Assembly: GCA_963778375.1 (NCBI GenBank)
Contig: CAVZTX010000023.1
Coordinates: forward strand, 124,001 to 188,000
Source of the DNA: CAVZTX01 sp963778375
GTDB taxonomy: Bacteria > Chloroflexota > Ktedonobacteria > Ktedonobacterales > Ktedonobacteraceae
Direction of reading: 5' to 3'
DNA: 64,000 nt
Every line of letters begins with the position of its first letter. Position 1 is the first letter of the stretch. Both the position numbers and the translations under genes were made by a program. Positions 8,784 through 21,297 of the stretch are shown piece after piece. The notes under the pieces were generated by a model. The model made no database searches and was not told the origin of the DNA. It saw nothing but the letters and a program-made list of their open reading frames with translations.

Positions 8784-8999
8784 TTTGTAACCTCCGTTCT
8801 TTCTTCTCTTTTCTGCCTCCCGGATGAGAGCGCTAGCTACCTCGTTACCTTCTGCTATCGACCAGGTTACAGTGAGATCGGCATCGATCACCTGAACCAA
8901 GGGGAGGTGATCTGCCACATCGCAGAGATACGTTTTTGCTTCGTACAACGCTTGGTCCTCCATAAGAGGCCGGGAATGCTTAGCACTCTCTACCAGCAT
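8784..8999 (-). pseudogene. Remnant of a second universal stress protein
   Basis: This stretch in frame with the SDR gene encodes about 72 residues, including ALYEAKTYLCDVADHLP and LTVTWSIAEGNEVASALI. These align with the second Usp domain at 6789-7838 (NMHKAKKYLSSIADHL, LAITWSVAVDVDAAHALM). The ATP-binding loop and the rest of the protein are missing. It is therefore a gene fragment, probably left by a deletion or by insertion of the SDR gene. Read-through from the fragment into the SDR gene is possible. Confidence 0.7.
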
Positions 9000-9073
9000 A
9001 GTGTACAGGCATCACAACCTGCTCACAGCAATGCGGTTTTCCCTCACAAAGAGGTAACAGATATCTTCATTCA

Positions 9074-9139
9074 ATGTGATTGTCCTGTGATGCAGGGGTT
9101 GTACGCTGTGATGGCTTTGTGAGGTGCGCAGCGTATGCT
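9074..9139 (+). promoter_or_regulatory. TGTGA direct-repeat array and promoter 3 (upstream of PFOR)
   Basis: Repeats are ATGTGAT at 9074, CTGTGAT at 9085, CTGTGAT at 9106 and TTGTGAG at 9117, with spacing 11, 21 and 11 bp. A -10 like TATGCT lies at 9134-9139, 10 bp after the last repeat. The layout is the same as arrays 1 and 2 and drives the PFOR gene at 9194. TCACA half-sites are absent, so this is not a Crp/Fnr palindrome. Confidence 0.7.
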
Positions 9140-9193
9140 TGGAACATACAAACTTTCTTTATCATTGGTTGAGATGCTGGACTGGAGACATAC

Positions 9194-12925
<3,732 letters not shown>

Positions 12926-12935
12926 GAGTAGAACT

Positions 12936-13946
12936 ATGACAAACTTGGATATGACGACGACCTATCTAGGTCTCCACCTGAAAAATCCATTAGTCGCCTC
13001 GGCTTCGCCGCTTTCAAAGAAGGTCGATCTCGTTCGCCGGTTAGAGGAAGCGGGCGCGGCGGCCATTGTGATGTACTCCTTATTTGAAGAGCAGATTCGG
13101 CATGAAAGCTACGAGCTAGATCATAGTCTGAACCGTGGCACCAATAGCTATGCCGAATCCTTAACCTATTTCCCTGACATGGGGCACTACAATATGGGAC
13201 CGGGGCCGTACCTGGAGCATCTCTACCGCTTAAAACAGACAGTGAGCGTTCCAGTGATCGGCAGCCTGAATGGCGTCTCAACTGGCGGATGGATCGACTA
13301 TGCTCATAAGATCGAGCAAGCTGGTGCGGATGCCCTGGAATTGAACATCTATTATCTGCCGACCGATCCAGATCTAAGTGGTGCGCAACTAGAAGATATG
13401 TATGTAAACCTGGTTCGGGATGTGCGAGCCACCGTGAAGATTCCAATCGCACTGAAGTTGAGTCCCTTTTTCACTGCCCTTCCCAATATCGCAAGGCGTT
13501 TCGTGGAGGCTGGTGCGAATGGATTGGTGCTGTTTAACCGCTTTTATCAACCAGATTTTGATCTGGAGATGCTCGAGGTGATCCCCAATCTTGAGTTAAG
13601 CACCTCGCACGAATTGCGCCTTCCATTGCGCTGGATTGCCTTACTCTATGGGCGTATCGATGCCGATTTTGCCCTCACCAGCGGAGTCCATTCGGCGAAG
13701 GATGTACTCAAAGCGATGATGGCGGGAGCAAGTGTTGCCATGATGACCTCTGAACTACTAGCTCACGGCATTGGGCGACTGACAAGTATCCTCGCAGATG
13801 TGCAGAGGTGGATGGAGGAACACGAGTACGACTCAATTGCAAGTATGAAGGGCAGCATGAGCCAGGGCGCTGTAGCGGAATCCGATGCCTTCGAGCGGGC
13901 GAATTACATGAAGGTGCTCAATTCATACGACTATCATCTGCCATGA
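12936..13946 (+). CDS. Dihydroorotate dehydrogenase-like protein (PFOR-linked)
   Basis: 336 residues of the flavin-binding TIM-barrel DHOD family. It starts with the class-typical TTYLGLHLKNPLVASASPLS and has the conserved ALELNIYYLP and KLSPFFT segments. Genes of this subfamily often sit directly behind nifJ in bacteria, as here with a 10-bp gap, and their reaction is not established. It is probably not the pyrimidine enzyme, because the context is a redox operon rather than pyr genes. The GGAG before the ATG is a weak ribosome site in keeping with translational coupling. Confidence 0.88.
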   Translation: MTNLDMTTTYLGLHLKNPLVASASPLSKKVDLVRRLEEAGAAAIVMYSLFEEQIRHESYELDHSLNRGTNSYAESLTYFPDMGHYNMGPGPYLEHLYRLKQTVSVPVIGSLNGVSTGGWIDYAHKIEQAGADALELNIYYLPTDPDLSGAQLEDMYVNLVRDVRATVKIPIALKLSPFFTALPNIARRFVEAGANGLVLFNRFYQPDFDLEMLEVIPNLELSTSHELRLPLRWIALLYGRIDADFALTSGVHSAKDVLKAMMAGASVAMMTSELLAHGIGRLTSILADVQRWMEEHEYDSIASMKGSMSQGAVAESDAFERANYMKVLNSYDYHLP

Positions 13947-14111
13947 TACTGATCAAAGACCTCGCAATTCCATCACAACAGAAGCTTTCAATATCCTGAA
14001 TCCATCACCACGTCCAAAATTGGTAGTGTCTCTATACTGAAAGAAAAGAGGGTTGTTATCGACGGTTGTTTCTGCAAGGACGAGGAGCCTTGTTTTTACC
14101 TGCTGGGGAGA

Positions 14112-14156
14112 CCCTGTTTTTGACTTGCTGCTGGCAACAGTAAGCTAAAAACAGGG
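14112..14156. terminator. Long stem-loop downstream of the PFOR operon
   Basis: Outer arms are CCCTGTTTTT (14112-14121) and AAAAACAGGG (14147-14156). An inner, nearly perfect stem (CTTGCTG/CAGTAAG) extends the hairpin. The T-run inside the left arm would favour termination on either strand. It may be the end of the PFOR-DHOD transcript, which stops 165 bp upstream. Confidence 0.5.
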
Positions 14157-14163
14157 GAAAAGA

Positions 14164-14310
14164 GGGTGTATCAAACGCGAAATAGTGCGCGCCGTGCGTC
14201 AGGGCGACCGTATCATCGTAATTGAGCACATTCCGGCCGAAATCTGTGATGTTTGTGGCGATGTACTCTTTACCCCTGAGACAATCGAGCGTCATCTCCG
14301 CTCAATCTTC
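14164..14310 (+). pseudogene. Fragment of a YgiT-type (MqsA-like) zinc-finger protein
   Basis: The plus strand encodes IVIEHIPAEICDVCGDVLF followed by TPETIERHLRS. This is the second CxxC half and following helix of YgiT-type zinc-finger proteins, which often act as toxin-linked antitoxins. The first CxxC and the N-terminus are degenerate, and the C-terminus runs into the 3' end of the ABC-F gene. No toxin gene was found beside it. It is a decayed remnant. Confidence 0.6.
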
Positions 14311-15927
14311 CCATCCACCAACTCCCACACCTCACCTCCAAACCTTTGCATAAACCACCGATCATGCGAAACCGCAATCACCGGCCCGGGAAACCCTAAA
14401 ATCGCCGCCTCAAACGCCTCAAGCACATCCAGGCTAATGTAGTTGGTTGGCTCATCTAGCAGAAGCACATTCGGGCCTTCAGCCATCAGCCGAGCAATCT
14501 CAAGCTTTCTACGTTGACCAATACTCAACTGACCAACCGTTTTATGCATATCTTCAAGACGGAACAAACCGTAGCCTATCAGTCTGCCAACGAATTCTCC
14601 CTCGTATCCTACCTGACCATAGCGATATGTCTCAATGACCGTCTTCGTTAGATCAAGATGAGGATCTTGTGGCAAATAGCCGATGCGAGCGCCGTCCACA
14701 ATGCGCACCTCTCCACTATCGGGCGTCTCAAAATCCATAAGCATCTTCAGCAAGGTCGTTTTGCCTGCACCGTTCGGACCAACCAGCAAGATGCGAGCGT
14801 CATGTGCAACCGAAAAACTGACGTCACGCAAAATGCAAGTCTCATCCCAGCACTTTGTGAGTTGATCGGTGCTGATGACGACCTGTGATTGCAGCGGCTC
14901 GATATTGAAATATGAACTTACCTGCATCAGCTTGGGTGGTTTCGGTATAGGATTGGCCTCGATACGCTTGAGTTGTTCCTCGGCTGCCCGCACACCTCGT
15001 GAGATCGTATTCTGCACGCGCCCGCCGAAGAAGTTATAGGCCAGCTTATCTCCGTCCTTTGGCGGGACGATTATGTGCAACGTTACGCGCCGTCTCACGC
15101 ATACGCTTACGTAGCTCCTGAATTTCCTCCTGCTGCCTCTCGTAATCCTCCTCCCATTTTGCGCGTTCAGCCGCCTTCGCCAGGACATACGCGTCGTAGT
15201 TCCCCTCGTACTTTTTCAGATGATGCGAATATTCATCGACCTCAAAAATCGCGTTGACGGCCCGATTGAGAAACTGCCTATCGTGTGAGACTACCAGCAT
15301 CGCGCCTTTGTATTCAGCAAGATATGACTCCAACCATTCCATCGTGGCAAAATCCAGGTGATTGGTAGGCTCATCGAGCAAAAGCAGATCAGGTGAGCGT
15401 AACAGCAGCGTTGCAAGTCCAACTCTTGCCTTCTCACCACCCGAGAGCGTTTGTACCTCCCGATTTCGCGGCAAGTAGTCAATTCGTAGGCCAGCCAGAA
15501 TGGTATCTATCTTATAGTCAAGGTCATAGCCACCGTAATCCTGGAACTTGGTGGAAATCAGGTCGTAATCCTCCATCAGCACTGTAAGCCGGTCTCCTTC
15601 GGCAGTAGTCATGGCAATTTCGAGTTCGCGCATACGTTCCTCCAATTGCCGCAGGTTTCCAACCAATTCCAGGATCAAGTCTTCGATGCTGCGCCCATAA
15701 AATTCGGGCGTCATTTGAGGCAGATAGCCAACCTCGGTCAAGGGAGCAAATAAGAAGCTGCCTGAGTCAATTGTCTCTTGCCCCATAAGGATGCGCAGTA
15801 GCGTAGTTTTCCCCACACCATTGGAGCCAACGATGCCCACCCGTTCATCAGTGTTGATGGTAAAGGATACATCGTCGAGGACAGTGATGGCACCATAGGA
15901 TTTAGAAAGGTTACGAACGGATAGCAT
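14292..15927 (-). pseudogene. ABC-F ATPase, interrupted by a single frameshift
   Basis: Read from 15927, the first part encodes an ABC domain with Walker A GSNGVGKTT, signature LSGGEKARVGLATLL and LLLLDEPTNHLD, then a charged linker. It reaches a stop at 15046 after NRPAKGRR. Reading one base later restores DGDKLAYNFFGGRVQNTIS and a complete second domain (GPNGAGKTT, LSIGQRRKLEIARL, LLLLDEPTN) ending at 14292. One extra base near 15065-15072 explains the break. ABC-F proteins act on ribosomes. The LSIGQRRKL second signature resembles antibiotic-resistance ABC-F proteins of the TlrC/SrmB/Vga group, but this is not proof. The gene starts 5 bp after the methyltransferase stop, so they form an operon. 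It may be inactive, a sequencing error, or recoded. Confidence 0.8.
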
Positions 15928-15932
15928 AGAGA

Positions 15933-16679
15933 TTAGCTCTTCTTCCTTGCCACGAGCATCACTTCAATCTCGTCCAAATTGATTTTCCGTCGGCCCCACT
16001 TACCGGCAGTGCCACCCCAGACATGTTCTACTGCTAATCCCGCTTGCTGAAAAAGCCATATAAGCTCCGACGGCATATAATAATGTTCTTTCACATGCAC
16101 AGTCTTCTTACCTTCGGGGAGGTCCATTTCCTGATCTGACTCCTCAATCATAGAGACCGGATCGAAGCGCTCCTGCTCCACATCCTCTTGGCTGATCTGA
16201 CGAAGTTTCGCTATGCCATTGAACGTGGTTAGTAGAAACGGCCTTCCAGGTTTGAGAGCCGTAGAAATATTGCGCAGGATCGCTTTGTCATGTTCGACAG
16301 GGTCTTCGTTCGTACTCAAAAGTCCAAACGCTCCCTCACACAGGCAAATCGCCGCATCGAATTGCCGTGTTGCCCGAAATTGCGTCGCATCGGACCGAAT
16401 CCACTCAACTGCCACCTTTGCTTCTCGAGCGGCTTTCTCTGCCTCGGCCAGCATCCCAGAAGAGATATCAACTCCTGTAACTTTGTATCCGCGCTTTGCC
16501 AGTTCAATCGCATGGCGTCCAGTTCCACAACCCATATCAAGGATAGAAGCTTCTGGTGCAATCTCTAGCACTTCAAGCAGGAAGTCCACTTCTACCAGCG
16601 TATTCTTCGTGAAGCGATTTTGCATGTAGTACAGTGCGTGGCTGTCGAAGAATTCCTCCCACTGGTTGCTGCTTGTCAT
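15933..16679 (-). CDS. Class I SAM-dependent methyltransferase
   Basis: 248 residues. Motif I is ILDMGCGTGRHAIELAKRG with the acidic end of strand 2 at VTGVDIS. Motif II/III candidates are DAAICLCEGAFGLL and ALKPGRPFLLTTFN. It is related to small-molecule methyltransferases and the substrate is unknown. It is followed 5 bp later by the ABC-F gene, so a joint role in resistance or natural-product handling is possible (inference from context only). Confidence 0.85.
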   Translation of the reverse strand: MTSSNQWEEFFDSHALYYMQNRFTKNTLVEVDFLLEVLEIAPEASILDMGCGTGRHAIELAKRGYKVTGVDISSGMLAEAEKAAREAKVAVEWIRSDATQFRATRQFDAAICLCEGAFGLLSTNEDPVEHDKAILRNISTALKPGRPFLLTTFNGIAKLRQISQEDVEQERFDPVSMIEESDQEMDLPEGKKTVHVKEHYYMPSELIWLFQQAGLAVEHVWGGTAGKWGRRKINLDEIEVMLVARKKS

Positions 16680-16768
16680 TTTAGTTGGTCTCCTTGTGGT
16701 GGATGTAGGCTTTACTTTCTAACTTTATCCTACCACAAGTGCCTCTTTATAAGAGCCTGATGTTCCTC

Positions 16769-17602
16769 CTATCCCTCAATCCTCGGTGGTCCTTGCCTAA
16801 TGCGCTTGCGCATCCCCTCCAATCCACCTTGCTTCTCTGGAGACCCCCACACAGCTTCCAGCCACCATGTGAGGCCAGCTTCCATGAGTGGGCGAACGAT
16901 TGCGGTGCCTTTCTCAGCGTCGTCACCTGGTGTTTCGCCCTCCATCACAATATCGAACGGCGTGGTCAACGACCTTTGCTCATCGATAAATGCCTTCATT
17001 GCCGAGAGGTCGGCAGGGGTCAGCTCATCGAAGGATCCATCGGCGTTCTTCTTGGTCGGAATCACCCCATCGTAACGAAGTACACGCTGCATCGACTTCA
17101 TTCTCGGCCACGCTCCAACCACCCAGATTGGAATACGCGGCGATTGTACGGGAGTTGGAGAGAACGTCACATCCTCTACGTGAAAGTGTTCTCCATTGTA
17201 GCTGAATGGCTGTCCGCTCCATAAGCCATTCAGTATGTCCAGCCCTTCATCGAGCATCTTCGCCCGTTTCTTGCGATCTACCTCCTCACCCACCTTATCG
17301 AAGCCGGTCTCTGGAGCGCCTAAACCAACCGGCAAGATCAGTCGGCCATTAGATAGGTGATCGAGTGTTACCGCCTCGCTGGCCAGTTTCCAGGGACGCC
17401 GGCGCGATAGCGGCGTCAGCATCGTTCCCATACGTATACGCTCGGTACGCATAGCAACGGCAGCTAACGCCACCCAGGGATCGTTTCCCCAGATGATATC
17501 CCAGTAAAAGATGCCATCCCATCCTATCTCTTCCGCTTCGTGCGCAAGCTCTGCCAGCGTTCGCGCATCCACACTCGTCGGCAAAGTAATACCATACTGC
17601 AT
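16769..17602 (-). CDS. LLM-class flavin-dependent oxidoreductase (luciferase-like)
   Basis: 277 residues, beginning MQYGITLPTSVDARTLAELA with the GWDGIFYWD segment and RIRMGTMLTPLSRRRPWKLA, typical of the F420/FMN-dependent luciferase-like superfamily. GRLILPVGLG and PRIPIWVVGAW are the further conserved strands of the barrel. Such enzymes oxidise or reduce small organic molecules, and the substrate cannot be inferred. The gene is divergent from the WYL-domain regulator at 17746, and the shared 143-bp spacer holds a perfect palindrome. Confidence 0.85.
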   Translation of the reverse strand: MQYGITLPTSVDARTLAELAHEAEEIGWDGIFYWDIIWGNDPWVALAAVAMRTERIRMGTMLTPLSRRRPWKLASEAVTLDHLSNGRLILPVGLGAPETGFDKVGEEVDRKKRAKMLDEGLDILNGLWSGQPFSYNGEHFHVEDVTFSPTPVQSPRIPIWVVGAWPRMKSMQRVLRYDGVIPTKKNADGSFDELTPADLSAMKAFIDEQRSLTTPFDIVMEGETPGDDAEKGTAIVRPLMEAGLTWWLEAVWGSPEKQGGLEGMRKRIRQGPPRIEG

Positions 17603-17669
17603 GAGTCACTCCTTTTTTATGCTGCATTGTTCGTCTTTATTTCAGTACATGCAGTATAGTCTACATTTC

Positions 17670-17686
17670 ATGACACCTCGTGTCAT
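17670..17686. promoter_or_regulatory. Palindromic operator in the LLM/WYL divergent promoter
   Basis: ATGACAC-CTC-GTGTCAT is a perfect 7-3-7 inverted repeat centred between the two divergent genes. A -10 like TACAAT follows at 17697-17702 for the regulator gene. It is the natural candidate site for the neighbouring HTH-WYL regulator. Confidence 0.6.
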
Positions 17687-17745
17687 ATTTTTCTGGTACA
17701 ATCATGTTAAAAGGCAAAGCGGCCAATCAGAAGGGAGGAGGTCAT

Positions 17746-18735
17746 ATGCGCGCTGATCGATTGCTTTCTATCCTGCTACACTTACAGGTACATCAACGTT
17801 TGACATCTCGCGAACTGGCAAAGCGCCTGGAAGTGTCCGAGCGTACGATCCATCGTGATATGGAAGCCTTGAGCGCAGCCGGTATTCCGATCACTGCGGA
17901 ACGTGGCATCGGTGGAGGATGGGCACTGCTGGAAGACTACCGCACGAATCTGACGGGCCTCAATTCAACGGAGATACAGGCGCTTTTTCTCAATCAACCT
18001 GCACGCCTCTTATCTGATCTTGGCCTGCATCAAGCCTCTGAAGGTGCGCTCATCAAGCTGCTTGCAGCCTTGCCCACCATCCACCGTCAGAATGCAGAAT
18101 ACATCCGCCAGCGCATTCATGTCGATTCCACCAGTTGGCATAGTCCAGAGGAAGCCGTTCCCCATCTTCCCACTATTCAAGATGCCATCTGGCAGGAGCG
18201 CAAACTGCATTTTACTTATGGACGCGACGGCACATCCTTTGAGCGCCTTGTCGATCCACTCGGCCTGGTAGCTAAAGGCAGTACATGGTACCTGGTCGCT
18301 GCTGTTGACGGCCAGTTGCGTAGCTATCGTGTCTCTCGCATACAAACAGCCCGATTATCAGATCAGCCATCCGTGCGTCCTCCGGACTTCGACTTGGCCG
18401 CGTATTGGCAGCAATCCTCCGCCGAATTCAAAGCCAGTCTTCCGCGCTATCCCGCAACCGTGCGTGTCGACTCCGCCATCATCCCCCGTATGCGTATCAC
18501 TGGCAGATATGCCCGCATTGAACATGAAGAACTGCCTGATGCAGAAGGATGGGTACAACTCGCCATGCGGTTTGAAGAGGAACACAGCGCTCGCGAATAC
18601 GTCCTGAGCTTCGGCTCCCAAATCGAGGTTCTGGAACCTCAATCATTGCGCGAACAAGTCATAAAAGCAGCAGAAAGTGTAATCGCATTCTACGCTCAAC
18701 GAATTGGAGAAAACCATAAATACCCAGAAAAATAA
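17746..18735 (+). CDS. HTH-WYL domain transcriptional regulator
   Basis: 329 residues from the ATG at 17746, chosen because GGGAGGAGG precedes it. An N-terminal HTH of the DeoR/HTH_11 type (RLTSRELAKRLEVSERTIHRDMEAL) is followed by GIGGGWALLEDYRT and a WYL domain with GTSFERLVDPLGLVAKGSTWYLVA. WYL regulators sense ligands and usually repress neighbouring genes. The flavin oxidoreductase gene across the palindrome is the likely target. The end overlaps the start of chrA. Confidence 0.88.
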   Translation: MRADRLLSILLHLQVHQRLTSRELAKRLEVSERTIHRDMEALSAAGIPITAERGIGGGWALLEDYRTNLTGLNSTEIQALFLNQPARLLSDLGLHQASEGALIKLLAALPTIHRQNAEYIRQRIHVDSTSWHSPEEAVPHLPTIQDAIWQERKLHFTYGRDGTSFERLVDPLGLVAKGSTWYLVAAVDGQLRSYRVSRIQTARLSDQPSVRPPDFDLAAYWQQSSAEFKASLPRYPATVRVDSAIIPRMRITGRYARIEHEELPDAEGWVQLAMRFEEEHSAREYVLSFGSQIEVLEPQSLREQVIKAAESVIAFYAQRIGENHKYPEK

Positions 18736-19906
18736 TTTAGCCGAAGTCACCCTTTTCTTCCTTCGCCTTGGTTTCACAGCCTTCGGTGGCCCGGCCGCGC
18801 ATATCGCTATGATGCGCCAGGAAGTCGTAGAGCGTCGCAAATGGATCAGCGACGAACGCTTCCTTGACCTGCTCAGCATCATCAACCTCATACCGGGCCC
18901 CAACTCGACCGAGATGGCTATCTATTTGGGATATATACGAGCAGGCTGGCAGGGCTTGATTATCGGAGGCATATGCTTCATCGGTCCTGCCATGTTGATT
19001 GTGCTCGCGCTGGCCTGGGCTTACGCGACTTATGGTTCGCTGCCCCAGGTCGCGTGGCTTTTCTATGGCATCAAGCCCGTCGTAATCGCCATTATCGCTC
19101 AGGCATTATTGGGATTATCGCGCACCGTCCTCAAAGGCGTTGAGCAGATTGTGCTTGCGGTGCTTGTCCTGGTGCTCTATCTGTTTGGCATCAATGTACT
19201 CATCCTGCTCTTTGGTGGCGCGTTGCTCTTTGGCATCGTTCGAGCCTTGGAGCGCTGGTTCAAGCCCAAGGGCGAAGTGGTTGGTGCCCTGTTGCCTTTC
19301 TCCCTCAGCAGCATTCAAGCAATGTGGCAAAAATTTTCCGCTTTGACATTGACCATTGGTAGCGTCTCACTCGCTGTCCCTTTCAGCATGCTCACGCTCT
19401 TTCTGACCTTTCTCAAAATCGGCGCGGTACTCTACGGCAGTGGCTATGTCTTGCTAGCATTCCTGCGCACCGACTTTGTGCTCCATTTACACTGGTTGAC
19501 GGATCGCCAATTGCTCAACGCCGTCTCCATAGGTCAGTTTACACCAGGGCCAGTCTCCAGCACAGCAACATTTATTGGCTATCTCGTCGGCGGATTGCCC
19601 GGAGCGTTGCTCGCCACACTCGCAATTTTCCTGCCCTCTTTCGTATTTATCGCAATCATTCACCCACTTGCTGCCACCTTACGTCGTTCCCCATGGACAT
19701 CTCCGCTCCTGGATGGCGTCAACGTCGTGGCTGTTGCATTAATGGCTGGTGTCTTGATCCAGCTTGGACAAAACGCCTTGACCGATGTGCTGACCTGGAC
19801 CATTGCGCTCATTGCGCTTGCTGTGCTGCTGCGCTTCAAGGTCAATTCAGTATGGTTGATTCTTGCAGGTGCTGCGATTGGCATGATCCGCTTCTGGTTG
19901 TTCTAG
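18704..19906 (+). CDS. chrA: Chromate transporter, long-chain ChrA
   Basis: 400 residues with about 10-12 membrane helices in two homologous halves, as in long-chain CHR proteins. The family motifs are FTAFGGPAAHIAMMRQEVVERRKW in the first half, split here as FTAFGGPAAHIAMMRQ and EVVERRKW, and NLIPGPNSTEMAIYLG. The second half has FLKIGAVLYGSGYVLLAF and SIGQFTPGPVSSTATFIG. It exports chromate by a proton/sulfate-linked mechanism in studied members. The best start is a TTG at 18704, overlapping the WYL gene by 32 bp, because no ATG lies near; this start is uncertain. Confidence 0.88.
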   Translation: MEKTINTQKNNLAEVTLFFLRLGFTAFGGPAAHIAMMRQEVVERRKWISDERFLDLLSIINLIPGPNSTEMAIYLGYIRAGWQGLIIGGICFIGPAMLIVLALAWAYATYGSLPQVAWLFYGIKPVVIAIIAQALLGLSRTVLKGVEQIVLAVLVLVLYLFGINVLILLFGGALLFGIVRALERWFKPKGEVVGALLPFSLSSIQAMWQKFSALTLTIGSVSLAVPFSMLTLFLTFLKIGAVLYGSGYVLLAFLRTDFVLHLHWLTDRQLLNAVSIGQFTPGPVSSTATFIGYLVGGLPGALLATLAIFLPSFVFIAIIHPLAATLRRSPWTSPLLDGVNVVAVALMAGVLIQLGQNALTDVLTWTIALIALAVLLRFKVNSVWLILAGAAIGMIRFWLF

Positions 19907-19927
19907 AAAGCTGGATTATTGAAGAAT

Positions 19928-21256
19928 TTACCTCTCCATCCAGTGCTGAATAAGCCCAGCCACTTCAGCACGTTTCACCGTCTGCTGTTCTTTCTGCGAG
20001 AGATTCCGCAGCGTGACTTGATCGGCTGCGAGTTCGTCTGGACCCAGGATGACAACATAGGGTATGCCCTTCTTCGACGCATAGCGGAGCTGGGTACCCA
20101 GAGAATCGCGCTCAAAGTACAATTCTGTCTTCAATCCTTCCTTGCGGAGGGTATTAGCCATTTGTAATGATGCATCTACCAGCGTCTCATCAAAAATCGT
20201 CACCAGCACTTGCGACACCGTCTTACCGACCTCTGGCGGGAACATGTTGAGTTCTTCCATAGCATCAATAATGCGCTCGATGCCGATGGTTGTCCCGGCA
20301 GCAGGATAGCTGCGATCTAAGAACAGACCAATCAACTCATCGTAGCGACCGCCCCCAGTAATACTAGGCATCTTCGGCTCTTCGATGGTCGTTTCATAAA
20401 TAGGCCCGGTGTAGTATTCTAATCCTCTCACCATCGCGAATTTGACTTTGTAGAATGCTTCTGGGATAGCGAGGTCCTTGAGATAACGAACGACTTCTTC
20501 CAGTTCGGTGATCCCTTCCAATGCACTGGGGTAGTTCCCTAATTTATCGCGCAGCGAAATGAGCACTGCTTCATTTCCTCCCTCAATCTGAAGCAGTCCG
20601 AGCAGTTTATCAATCACATCATCAGGAATATTGTTCCGCTGCAGCTCCGACCTCACTCCCTCCAACCCGATCTTGTCCAGTTTATCAATCGAGCGGTAGA
20701 GTCCTCCTAGCAATTCGTCTGGTACCCCTGAAAACTGGCCAATACCAGTGAGGATCTTACGATCATTGATATTCATGACAAACTTCTTGAAACCTAGCCT
20801 TGTCAGAATCTCATAGATAATATTCAGGGTTTCGGCGTCGGCAAGCATACTTGTGCTGCCGACGGTATCTGCATCGCATTGGTAAAATTCACGATAGCGG
20901 CCTTTCTGAGGTCGCTCCGCTCGCCAAACCGGAGCAATCTGATAGCGCTTAAAGGGTTTGGGCAGTTCAGGGTACATAGCCACCACCCGGCTGAGAGGAA
21001 CCGACAGATCGTAGCGGAGCGCCAGTTTATCCTTCCCGTCTCCATAGGTTGTAGAGTAGATGAGCCGTTCCGCATCTGGTCCGTACTTGCCCATGAGTGT
21101 TTCAGATAGCTCAATAGCGGGAGTCGAGAGTGGTTCAAAACCAAATTCCTCGAAGACATTGCGAATAACGTCAATCACGTATTGTCGCCGGATCATCTGC
21201 TCAGGCAAAATATCTCGCATACCTCTTGGAACGGCTGCTCTCACTTTGTTAGCCAT
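19928..21256 (-). CDS. hisS: Histidyl-tRNA synthetase
   Basis: 442 residues. It carries the class II motifs: RGMRDILPEQ near the N-terminus, RYDLSVPLSRVVA, the motif 2 loop APVWRAERPQKGRYREFYQ, GLEYYTGPIYE with GGGRYDELIG, and motif 3 TTIGIERIIDAME. The C-terminal anticodon-binding domain ends near ALRNLSQKEQQ-like residues. It charges tRNA-His with histidine. AAGGAG precedes the ATG at 21256. The 200-nt leader upstream has T-box-like features. It is convergent with chrA, 21 bp apart. Confidence 0.95.
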   Translation of the reverse strand: MANKVRAAVPRGMRDILPEQMIRRQYVIDVIRNVFEEFGFEPLSTPAIELSETLMGKYGPDAERLIYSTTYGDGKDKLALRYDLSVPLSRVVAMYPELPKPFKRYQIAPVWRAERPQKGRYREFYQCDADTVGSTSMLADAETLNIIYEILTRLGFKKFVMNINDRKILTGIGQFSGVPDELLGGLYRSIDKLDKIGLEGVRSELQRNNIPDDVIDKLLGLLQIEGGNEAVLISLRDKLGNYPSALEGITELEEVVRYLKDLAIPEAFYKVKFAMVRGLEYYTGPIYETTIEEPKMPSITGGGRYDELIGLFLDRSYPAAGTTIGIERIIDAMEELNMFPPEVGKTVSQVLVTIFDETLVDASLQMANTLRKEGLKTELYFERDSLGTQLRYASKKGIPYVVILGPDELAADQVTLRNLSQKEQQTVKRAEVAGLIQHWMER

Positions 21257-21297
21257 TGTTTCTTTTCTCCTTGGAAATCAGCTTATTCAGAGCAATT

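Noticed and set aside
7977..8999. A true Usp-SDR fusion protein
   Set aside because: A strong ribosome site precedes the SDR start at 8783, and the Usp part lacks most of its domain, so separate remnant plus gene is more likely.
9074..9123. Crp/Fnr-type binding site from the TGTGA motifs
   Set aside because: All copies are direct repeats on one strand at 11-bp spacing. The inverted TCACA half-site needed for Crp/Fnr dimers is absent in all three arrays.
14056..14295. 79-codon open frame on the minus strand
   Set aside because: The opposite strand encodes a recognisable YgiT zinc-finger fragment, and the minus frame has no ribosome site or family match.
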